6,585 nucleotides of DNA from the NCBI GenBank assembly GCA_005889395.1, contig VBFX01000045.1, positions 1 to 6,585 of the forward strand, written 5' to 3'. Positions 1-5,727 of the stretch are shown one piece after another. Within the stretch, counting starts at the first letter, position 1, and each line of letters opens with the position of its first letter. This stretch comes from Chloroflexota bacterium. Lineage in GTDB: Bacteria; Chloroflexota; Dormibacteria; CF-121. The notes under the pieces are model-generated. The model was not told the origin of the DNA. It worked only from the letters and a program-made list of their open reading frames with translations, and made no database searches. Both the position numbers and the translations under genes were made by a program.

Positions 1-3000
1 ACTTCGTGGTCGAACTGCTCACCGGTGCGGCCGTCGCGCAGCGTGATCTTGCCCGACTCCGGCAGGCCTGCCCGCACCAGCTCCGACTCGATCGTCTCCT
101 CCGACGCGCCGTCAAAGACAGGCGTCGCGACTTTCAAGCCCAGGGCGTGCGCCGCCCAGCCCAGGTGCGTCTCGAGCACCTGGCCCAGGTTCATGCGGCT
201 CGGCACACCGAGCGGGTTCAGTACCAGCTCGACCGGCGTGCCATCCGGCATGTAGGGCATGTCTTCGGCGGGAAGGATGCGAGCGATGACGCCCTTGTTC
301 CCGTGCCGGCCGGCCATCTTGTCGCCCTGCGCGATCTTGCGCTTCTGGGCAACATAGACCCGCACCAGCTGGTTGACGCCGGGCGCCAGCTCGTCCTTGG
401 TTTCGCGGCTGAAGATCTTGACGTCGACCACGATGCCGCGCTCGCCGTGCGGTACGCGCAGCGAGGAATCGCGCACCTCACGCGCCTTCTCACCGAAGAT
501 GGCACGCAGCAGGCGCTCCTCGGCCGAGAGCTCCGACTCGCCCTTGGGCGTGATCTTGCCCACCAGGATGTCACCCGGGTGGACCTCCGCGCCGATGTAG
601 ACGATGCCGCGCTCGTCCAGGTTCTTCAGCGTCTCATCGCTGACATTGGGAATATCGCGCGTGATCTCCTCCGGGCCAAGCTTGGTGTCGCGGGCTTCGA
701 TCTCGTACTCCTCGATGTGGATCGAGGTGTACTTGTCCTCGCGCACGACGGACTCGGAGATCAGGATCGCGTCTTCGTAGTTGTATCCCTCCCAGGGCAT
801 GAAGGCCACCAGGATGTTGCGGCCGAGCGCCAGCTCCCCTTCCGAGGTGGCCGGGCCGTCCGCGAGCGCCGTGCCGGCCTCGACATGCTGCCCGGCTTTA
901 ACGATGACCCGCTGCGAGAGGCACGTGCCCTGGTTGGAGCGTTCGAACTTGTGGATCGGGTACCACTGCTCCGCCGAGCCGTCATCCGGCTTCAGCAGGA
1001 TGCCGAGCTCGCGCTTGAAACTGTCCAGCTTGGCGGCAGGCGAATCCGCCGGCGGCGGGGCCGCGCACGACACGACGGTGCCGTCTACTCTGGCCACGAT
1101 CAGCTCACCGGAGTCCTTGGCGGCAGCCGACTCCATGCCGGTGCCGACGATGGGCGCCTCGGTCACGACCAGCGGCACTGCCTGGCGCTGCATGTTCGAG
1201 CCCATCAGGGCCCGGTTCGCGTCGTCGTGCTCCAGGAATGGGATCAGCGCGGTCGCGACACTGACCGTCTGCTTGGGTGACACGTCCATGTACTCGATGC
1301 GGTTGACGTCCGCCACCAGGAAGAGGTTCTTGGTACGGGCGGTTGTCCGCTCCTCGGTGAAGTGACTGTCCTTGTCGAGTGGCGCATTCGCCTGCGCCAC
1401 GACATAGTGGTCCTCTTCGTCGGCTGACAGGAACTGGATCTCGTCGGAGACCCAGGACTTGATCGGGACATCGCCGGCTTTCGCCTTGATGAGGGTCTCG
1501 ACCATTTCGCGGTCGAGCAGATCGCCTTTCTTGGCGACCTTGTTCTTGCGGTTGGCGGGATCCAGCACGTCATCGCGCAGCGTCCGGCCGACCAGCTTGT
1601 CGCGGTGCGCTTTGTCGGCAGGCATGGTGCTGTACACCCGGCGGAAGGGCGTCTCAATGAAGCCGTACTCGTTGACGCGCGCGAAGGTCGCCAGGGAGCC
1701 GATCAGGCCGATGTTCGGACCTTCCGGGGTTTCGATTGGGCAGATGCGGCCGTAGTGCGAGTGGTGGACGTCGCGGACGTCGAACCCCGCGCGCTCGCGC
1801 GAGAGGCCGCCGGGCCCGAGGGCCGACAGGCGGCGTTTGTGGGTCAGCTCGGCCAGCGGATTCGTCTGGTCCATGAACTGGGAGAGCTGGCTCGACCCGA
1901 AGAACTCCTTGATCGCGGCGACGACGGGCCGCGCGTTGATCAAACTCGCCGCGGTCACGGTGGCCGCATCGCAGATCGTCATGCGCTCCTTGATGATGCG
2001 CTCCATCCGGATCAGGCCCATGCGGAACTGGTTCTGCAGCAGCTCGCCGACGGCCCGCACCCGGCGGTTACCGAGGTGGTCGATGTCATCCGGCTCGCCG
2101 GTGCCGTTGTTGAGCTCGATCAGCTTGCGGATGATGGCGATGAAGTCGTCGTTGGAGAGGGTGCGGACAGTCATGTCCGTCCCCAGACCCAGCCGGCGAT
2201 TCAGCTTGAAGCGTCCAACCTTCGAGAGGTCGAAGCGGCGCGGGTTGAAGAACAGCGCCGTCATCAGCGCCCGCGCATTGTCGACGGTTGGCGGGTCGCC
2301 GGGGCGGATCTTCTTGTACATCTCGACCAGGGCGTCGTTGACGTCGGTCGAGGAGTCCTTCTCCAGGGTCGACTGGATGAACTTGTGCTCGCCGTTGTTG
2401 TCGACGTCGGCGAACAGCGCCTTGATCTCGTTGTTGCTGCCGTAGCCGAGTGCGCGCACCAGCGTGGTGACCGGGATCTTCCGTTTGCGGTCGATCTTGA
2501 CGGTCAGGACGTCCTTGCCGGAGGTCTCGATCTCGAGCCAGGCGCCCCGGTTGGGGATGAGCTTGGCGGCGTAGAGCATGCGGCCCGACGCCCGGTCCTC
2601 GCTGCTCGTGAAGTAGATGCCTGGCGACCGGACCAGCTGCGAAACGACCACCCGCTCGGTCCCGTTGACGATGAAGGTGCCTTCCTCGGTCATGATCGGA
2701 AAGTCGCCCATGAACACTTCCGATTCCTTGATCTCGCCCGCGTTTTCACCGGTCCGGATGGTGAGCCGGGTGTTGATCCGCAGGGGGGCCGCGAACGTCA
2801 TGTCGCGGTTGCGGCACTCCTCCTTGTCAAACTTCGGCTGGCCGAACTCGTAGTCGAGGAATTTGAGCTCGTAGTTCTTGCCGGTGTAGTCGGTGATCGG
2901 ATTGATTTCTTCGAACAGCTCCCGGAGCCCCTCACGCTTGAACCAGTTGAAGGAGCGGATCTGGGTCTCGATCAACTCGGCAACCGGCAGCATGTCCGGA

Positions 3001-3047
3001 ATACGGCCGTAGGTGACACGAGAGCCGTTAGAGGAAGGCTGAATCAT
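1..3047 (-). CDS. rpoB: DNA-directed RNA polymerase subunit beta, 3'-truncated by the window edge
   Basis: This is the catalytic beta subunit of RNA polymerase. The frame is open from ATG at 3047 to the window edge (1015 complete codons, beginning MIQPSSNGSRVTYGRIP), and roughly the last 150 residues are missing. The rifampicin pocket runs from FFGSSQLSQF (residues 382-391) through D393, H403 and S408, which correspond to E. coli D516, H526 and S531, so it looks wild-type (susceptible). The acidic pair E758/D759 sits in GYNYED (E. coli E813/D814). K910 and K918 sit in GDKMAGRHGNKG (E. coli K1065/K1073). All these landmarks fall in one frame, so no net frameshift is present. Compared with E. 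coli, about 120 residues are absent before the rifampicin pocket and about 100 between E758 and K910. Residues 472-532 are extra. AGGAG lies 5 nt upstream of the ATG. rpoC presumably follows outside the window. Confidence 0.98.
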   Translation of the reverse strand, partial: MIQPSSNGSRVTYGRIPDMLPVAELIETQIRSFNWFKREGLRELFEEINPITDYTGKNYELKFLDYEFGQPKFDKEECRNRDMTFAAPLRINTRLTIRTGENAGEIKESEVFMGDFPIMTEEGTFIVNGTERVVVSQLVRSPGIYFTSSEDRASGRMLYAAKLIPNRGAWLEIETSGKDVLTVKIDRKRKIPVTTLVRALGYGSNNEIKALFADVDNNGEHKFIQSTLEKDSSTDVNDALVEMYKKIRPGDPPTVDNARALMTALFFNPRRFDLSKVGRFKLNRRLGLGTDMTVRTLSNDDFIAIIRKLIELNNGTGEPDDIDHLGNRRVRAVGELLQNQFRMGLIRMERIIKERMTICDAATVTAASLINARPVVAAIKEFFGSSQLSQFMDQTNPLAELTHKRRLSALGPGGLSRERAGFDVRDVHHSHYGRICPIETPEGPNIGLIGSLATFARVNEYGFIETPFRRVYSTMPADKAHRDKLVGRTLRDDVLDPANRKNKVAKKGDLLDREMVETLIKAKAGDVPIKSWVSDEIQFLSADEEDHYVVAQANAPLDKDSHFTEERTTARTKNLFLVADVNRIEYMDVSPKQTVSVATALIPFLEHDDANRALMGSNMQRQAVPLVVTEAPIVGTGMESAAAKDSGELIVARVDGTVVSCAAPPPADSPAAKLDSFKRELGILLKPDDGSAEQWYPIHKFERSNQGTCLSQRVIVKAGQHVEAGTALADGPATSEGELALGRNILVAFMPWEGYNYEDAILISESVVREDKYTSIHIEEYEIEARDTKLGPEEITRDIPNVSDETLKNLDERGIVYIGAEVHPGDILVGKITPKGESELSAEERLLRAIFGEKAREVRDSSLRVPHGERGIVVDVKIFSRETKDELAPGVNQLVRVYVAQKRKIAQGDKMAGRHGNKGVIARILPAEDMPYMPDGTPVELVLNPLGVPSRMNLGQVLETHLGWAAHALGLKVATPVFDGASEETIESELVRAGLPESGKITLRDGRTGEQFDHE

Positions 3048-3050
3048 GGA

Positions 3051-3057
3051 CTCTCCT
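3051..3057 (-). promoter_or_regulatory. rpoB ribosome binding site
   Basis: Minus-strand AGGAGAG ends 3 nt before the rpoB ATG (the AGGAG core ends 5 nt before it). This supports 3047 as the start, and the protein sequence begins at the usual place for RpoB. Confidence 0.85.
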
Positions 3058-3139
3058 TTCAGATGAAGCAGGAAAAACTGGTGGGCAGGCTAGTAGTGCT
3101 AGGGACGCGGAAAAGCAACCCTGGAAGCACCGAACGGCA

Positions 3140-3169
3140 ATAGTACCATCAGCCTACCCCGGCTGTCAA
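3140..3169 (-). promoter_or_regulatory. sigma-70-type promoter for rpoB
   Basis: On the minus strand a perfect -35 box TTGACA (3169-3164) is followed, after 18 nt, by a -10 candidate TACTAT (3145-3140, 4 of 6 matches to TATAAT). Initiation about 7 nt further on (near 3133) would give an rpoB leader of roughly 85 nt. It is the best promoter-like sequence I found in the gap upstream of rpoB. The boxes and spacing are read directly; activity is inferred. Confidence 0.7.
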
Positions 3170-3274
3170 GCGCGCAAACATATTTGCCGCGAAACCGGTA
3201 CAGTTCCGCGAGCGGGCCCAGGGCTGGTTCCCCGGGGCTGGGAAACGGGTCAGGTCGCCGATCTGGACGCAGTC

Positions 3275-3295
3275 AGACTAATCGCGCGCTAGTCT
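3275..3295. repeat. short inverted repeat AGACTA-9-TAGTCT
   Basis: Perfect 6-bp arms (3275-3280 and 3290-3295) flank the GC-only-like spacer ATCGCGCGC. It lies about 106 bp upstream of the rpoB -35 box. It could be a protein-binding site or part of the preceding terminator; nothing in the sequence decides this. Confidence 0.3.
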
Positions 3296-3301
3296 AGCAC
3301 T

Positions 3302-3354
3302 CCCTTTCCCCCATGGGAAGGGTTTGCGCAACTCCGGCAGGCCGTCGCGGCCTG
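3302..3354 (-). terminator. possible tandem-hairpin terminator after the small ORF
   Basis: Two hairpins follow the stop of the 44-codon ORF. The first is a perfect 7-bp stem, CAGGCCG / CGGCCTG, with a 3-nt loop (3354-3338). The second pairs CCCTTCCC (3322-3315) with GGGAAAGGG (3310-3302) around a 4-nt loop, with one bulged base. Neither is followed by a U-tract on the minus strand, so this is not a classical intrinsic terminator. Read on the plus strand, the second is followed by only TTT. The end of the corA unit is a sensible place for termination, but the case is weak. Confidence 0.35.
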
Positions 3355-3362
3355 GGCCTCCC

Positions 3363-3497
3363 TCAGGGCCCGAACGGCGACGTCGGTTGCTGGATCCCGA
3401 ATTGGGAGAGGCCCGGAATCGGGATCCCCATCACCCAGGTGACGAAGGCCAGGATCCCGGCCAGAACCAGCATGAAGAAGACCATCCAGCGGAACAT
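3363..3497 (-). CDS. 44-aa putative single-pass membrane protein, unknown function
   Basis: I do not recognise this gene. It begins MFRWMVFFMLVLAGILAFVT and ends with TGA at 3365-3363. Residues 1-24 are almost wholly hydrophobic, with R3 the only charged residue, which fits one transmembrane helix with a positively charged N-terminus. The tail, residues 25-44, is rich in Pro, Gly and Gln (GIPIPGLSQFGIQQP) and has no charged residue. GGAGAG lies 6 nt upstream of the ATG, an SD as good as those of the core genes. It starts 74 nt after the corA stop on the same strand and may be cotranscribed with it, which raises the untested idea of a role at the membrane with CorA. It is too short for default gene finders. 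The hydrophobic N-terminus plus the SD are the case for it being real. Confidence 0.6.
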   Translation of the reverse strand: MFRWMVFFMLVLAGILAFVTWVMGIPIPGLSQFGIQQPTSPFGP

Positions 3498-3531
3498 CCC
3501 TTGCTCTCCGGAGGGAACAACGGCGCCGGCC

Positions 3532-3547
3532 GGCCAAAGCTTAGGCC
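3532..3547. repeat. 16-bp near-palindrome between corA and the small ORF
   Basis: GGCCAAAGCTTAGGCC is a palindrome except for one A/A mismatched pair, centred on AAGCTT. It lies in the 74-nt gap between the corA stop and the small ORF. It could be an operator or a weak RNA hairpin. I know no regulator with this exact site. Confidence 0.35.
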
Positions 3548-3571
3548 AGCTGCCTCGGGCGAAACTGGTCC

Positions 3572-4408
3572 TTAGAGCCAGCCGCTGCGGCGGTAATAGA
3601 GAAGTTGCAGGGCGGTCGTCCCAACCATGACCCCGACCGCCAGCAGCCAGAACGTCCAGGCCGGCGCGATATGGCCCACCAGCCAGGCGAAGTTCATCCC
3701 GAAGAAGCCGGTAACGAACGTCAATGGCAGGAAGAGCGTGGCGAAGACGGTCAGCCGCGTGATCCGCAGGTTCAGCCGGTTCGAGACGGTCGACAGGTAG
3801 ACGTCCATCGCGCTCGTCAGCAGGTCGCGCAGCGAGTCGACCGTCTCGTACTGGCGGACCAGGTGGTCGTAGACATCCCGGTAGTAGATCGACATCTCCT
3901 TGTCGCCGGGATCGCCGACCGCGCGCGTCGTCAGCCGCTGGAACACGTCGCGCTGGGCGCCGAGGACCTTGCGCAGGTCGACGACCGTCCGCTTCAGGTC
4001 GGACAGCTCGGTCAGCGCCGAGGTGTCCGGCTGGTCGATGATGCGGTCCTCCAGCTCGTCGGTGGCGTCGTCGAGCTGCTCCAGTACGGGGAAGAGCGAA
4101 TCGACCAGTTGGTCGACCACCAGGTAGAACAGGAACGGGAGGCTCCGCCGGGTGAGGTCGGGGTTGGCCTTGATCCGCTCGCGCAGCCGGTTCAGCGGAT
4201 CGGACGGCTCGATATGGACACTGACCAGGTACTGCGGTGACAGGTAGAGGTGGTGCTCGCGAACCTGGGCCCGCTTGCCCTCCAACTCAGCGGTGAAAAG
4301 CACGACGAACGCGTATCCGGGGTACTCATCGACCTTGGGCCGCTGGTTCTGGTGGCGGATGTCCTCCAGGGTCAGGGGGTGAAATCCGAACGTCTTCTCG
4401 AGCAGCAC
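3572..4408 (-). CDS. corA: CorA-family divalent cation (Mg2+/Co2+) transporter
   Basis: CorA proteins are homopentameric inner-membrane channels that take up Mg2+ (also Co2+ or Ni2+) through a pore lined by the GMN signature. Counting from the GTG at 4408, residues 1-215 are the cytosolic alpha/beta domain and long stalk helix: FGFHPLTLED near the start, then the acidic, helix-rich LDDATDELEDRI. TM1 spans about 219-236 and ends in FFGMNF, with the signature GMN at 237-239. TM2 spans about 252-271, and a basic tail YYRRSGWL closes the protein, as is typical. At 278 aa it is short for the family (usually about 310-350). The missing residues are encoded upstream in the same frame without a canonical start codon, so the GTG is only the first canonical codon and it lacks an SD. 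The gene lies between rplL and rpoB, an unusual place for it. The family assignment is firm; the ion is inferred. Confidence 0.93.
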   Translation of the reverse strand: MLLEKTFGFHPLTLEDIRHQNQRPKVDEYPGYAFVVLFTAELEGKRAQVREHHLYLSPQYLVSVHIEPSDPLNRLRERIKANPDLTRRSLPFLFYLVVDQLVDSLFPVLEQLDDATDELEDRIIDQPDTSALTELSDLKRTVVDLRKVLGAQRDVFQRLTTRAVGDPGDKEMSIYYRDVYDHLVRQYETVDSLRDLLTSAMDVYLSTVSNRLNLRITRLTVFATLFLPLTFVTGFFGMNFAWLVGHIAPAWTFWLLAVGVMVGTTALQLLYYRRSGWL

Positions 4409-4549
4409 GTAGTCGTCGTCACCCGGGTTTTCGATATCGAGCCAGAACCCCTGCGTGCCCTTCTTGAGGCAGGCCAGCAGGCCGTCCGGCGTCGGATCGA
4501 GCGATGGGCCGTCGGTCGCGACAACATGCCGGATCGAGCCCTGCGCCGT
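4409..4549 (-). other. corA: N-terminal extension of CorA lacking a canonical start codon
   Basis: The corA frame stays open from a TGA at 4648-4646 down to the gene, with no in-frame ATG, GTG or TTG before 4408. The conceptual protein is CorA-like: SIRHVVATDG, then a variable stretch, then GFWLDIENPGDDDYVLLEK, which matches the usual CorA opening (I-R at the start, then LW-D-L-P). The purine-rich minus-strand stretch GAGAGGGAGA (4560-4551) puts GAGG 5 nt upstream of an in-frame ACG at 4549-4547. Starting there gives 325 aa, a normal length. An ACG start, an ATC start at 4534-4532, or a sequence error (ATG read as ACG) are all possible. Confidence 0.6.
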
Positions 4550-4574
4550 GTCTCCCTCTCGGTCCGCGACGTTG

Positions 4575-4601
4575 GCCGGCGCGGTACTGGGCCGCGCCGG
4601 C
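4575..4601 (-). terminator. strong 10-bp GC hairpin just after rplL
   Basis: The minus strand reads GCCGGCGCGG, a 7-nt loop, then CCGCGCCGGC: a perfect all-GC 10-bp stem. It begins 12 nt after the rplL stop codon. No U-tract follows, so it may be a Rho-assisted or partial terminator, an RNA-processing site, or a 3'-end stabiliser that lowers corA expression relative to rplJL. The stem is read directly; its function is inferred. Confidence 0.5.
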
Positions 4602-4613
4602 GTTACCGTCCGC

Positions 4614-5006
<393 letters not shown>

Positions 5007-5015
5007 TGGTTCCTC

Positions 5016-5597
5016 CTAACTTGCGGCCGGCGCGGCGGCCGGGGACTGCGATTCCTTTTGTGTGCGAACGGCATCGAGCGTGCGGGCGAGCTTGGACATC
5101 GGGGCTTGAAGAATACTCGCGAGGTTGCCCAGCGGGGCCTGCATTGCGCCCAGCAGGCGGCTCAGCAGAATCTCGCGCGAGGGCAGGTCGGCAAGCTCCG
5201 TGACGGCCTCGGCCTTGATGACCTGGCCCTCGAGCAGGCCGGCCTTGATCACCATCTTGCGGTTCGCGCGGATGTACTCGTTGAGAATCCGGGCCGGCGC
5301 CGAGACATCGTCGGTGGCGAACAGCATCGCGATCGGCCCGACCAGCTCCGCGTTGAGCGGTTCGTAGCCGGCCGCCTTCGCGGCGCGCCGCGCCAGCGTG
5401 TTCTTGACCACGATCATCTCGATGCCGTCGCCGCGCAACTTGCTGCGCAGGTCACGCATCTGGCCCACCGTCATCCCGCGATAATCCGCGAGCACCGCGG
5501 TCGATGATGCCTTGAGCCGGGCGGTGATGTCCGCGACACTCGCGGCCTTCTCCGCCTTCTTATCGATCTTCTCGTCTTTCTTCAGTCCCGTCGCCAA
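5016..5597 (-). CDS. rplJ: 50S ribosomal protein L10
   Basis: L10 anchors L12 dimers to 23S rRNA at the base of the ribosomal stalk and, with L12, usually represses its own operon. From TTG at 5597 it encodes 193 aa. A lysine-rich N-terminus is followed by the rRNA-binding domain: VLADYRGMTVGQMRDLRSKL, then VVKNTLARRA, then GPIAMLFATDD. The C-terminal L12-binding helix (about 150-180) leads to an Ala/Pro tail. E. coli L10 is 165 aa, so the extra length is mostly at the two ends. I choose 5597 over the upstream in-frame TTG at 5618 because AAGGAGG lies 7 nt before 5597, while the 5618 start would place that SD inside the coding region. Expression is probably controlled by the leader and attenuator immediately upstream. 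Confidence 0.97.
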   Translation of the reverse strand: MATGLKKDEKIDKKAEKAASVADITARLKASSTAVLADYRGMTVGQMRDLRSKLRGDGIEMIVVKNTLARRAAKAAGYEPLNAELVGPIAMLFATDDVSAPARILNEYIRANRKMVIKAGLLEGQVIKAEAVTELADLPSREILLSRLLGAMQAPLGNLASILQAPMSKLARTLDAVRTQKESQSPAAAPAAS

Positions 5598-5598
5598 T

Positions 5599-5631
5599 AA
5601 AAAACCTCCTTCGCTCAACAGGCGAGGGAGG
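5599..5631 (-). terminator. intrinsic terminator / attenuator in the rplJ leader
   Basis: On the minus strand CCUCC, an unpaired C, UCGC, the 7-nt loop CUGUUGA, GCGA, an unpaired A and GGAGG form a 9-bp stem with one internal mismatch, followed at once by six U (5604-5599). This is the textbook form of a Rho-independent terminator. Placed 2 nt before the rplJ start codon, it must be conditional for rplJ to be expressed. A competing pairing with the leader is present (CAGGCGAG 5655-5648 with CUCGCCUG 5626-5619). Confidence 0.85.
5605..5611 (-). promoter_or_regulatory. rplJ ribosome binding site embedded in the attenuator stem
   Basis: Minus-strand AAGGAGG ends 7 nt before the TTG at 5597; six U and one A form the spacer. 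Its GGAGG is also the base of the 3' arm of the terminator hairpin, so forming the hairpin would hide the SD as well as stop transcription. It decides the start of rplJ. Confidence 0.85.
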
Positions 5632-5700
5632 CCGTTATCGCATCCTGCTCGCCTGCGCTGGACATTGAGCCGGTCGGGCCGGCACCAGCGGTCTTCGGCT
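5632..5700 (-). promoter_or_regulatory. ribosomal protein L10 leader (cis-regulatory RNA)
   Basis: The minus-strand RNA opens AGCCGAAGACCGCUGG (from 5700), has a hairpin GCCGG/CCGGC with a CCCGA loop, then CUCAAUGU and CCAGCGCAGGCGAG. CGCUGG pairs with CCAGCG and GCC with GGC around the asymmetric GAAGAC internal loop. This matches the known L10-leader architecture, in which the L10(L12)4 complex binds the kinked internal loop. Family membership is from recognised conserved bases and pairing, not a covariance search. The 3' strand CAGGCGAG can instead pair with the terminator's 5' arm, giving a two-state switch. Confidence 0.85.
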
Positions 5701-5718
5701 ATTCAGTTGTGGAGCGTG

Positions 5719-5727
5719 AGTATATCA
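5719..5727 (-). promoter_or_regulatory. extended -10 promoter for rplJL
   Basis: Minus-strand TGATATACT is a TGn extended -10 joined to TATACT (5 of 6 matches to TATAAT). Its TGA is the stop codon of the DUF1801 gene. No good -35 box is visible 16-18 nt upstream, as is usual for extended -10 promoters. Initiation near 5712 would start the transcript about 12 nt before the L10 leader, a tight and sensible fit. Confidence 0.65.

Larger units (their letters stand above)
3048..3362. other. 315-base noncoding gap between the small membrane ORF and rpoB
   Basis: I find no convincing gene here. In transcription order it holds two GC hairpins (3354-3338 and 3322-3302), an inverted repeat AGACTA/TAGTCT (3275-3295), a GC-rich stretch with a direct repeat GGGCTGG (3221-3227 and 3235-3241), the TTGACA promoter (3169-3140) and the rpoB leader. 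An 82-codon minus ORF reaching into it (3537-3289) is arginine-rich, overlaps the better-supported 44-codon ORF and is not accepted. Confidence 0.75.

Noticed and set aside
6..1280. Long plus-strand open frame of 424 codons
   Set aside because: It is antisense to the conserved rpoB reading frame. GC-rich codon bias on the opposite strand keeps it open, and the product is a featureless Arg/Leu/Asp/His-rich string.
1605..3143. Plus-strand open frame of 512 codons
   Set aside because: It is also a shadow of rpoB. It has no recognisable domain, while the minus strand encodes conserved RpoB across the whole span.
3228..3244. TTCCC/GGGAA 5-bp inverted repeat as a terminator
   Set aside because: The stem is short, no U-tract follows on either strand, and it lies in a GC-rich stretch where such pairings are common.
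3289..3537. 82-codon minus-strand frame
   Set aside because: Arg/Gly/Asp-rich, no SD, and it overlaps the better-supported 44-codon membrane ORF in another frame.
3605..4240. 211-codon plus-strand frame opposite corA
   Set aside because: Composition is that of an antisense shadow (Gln/Arg/Asp-rich) and corA homology on the other strand covers it.
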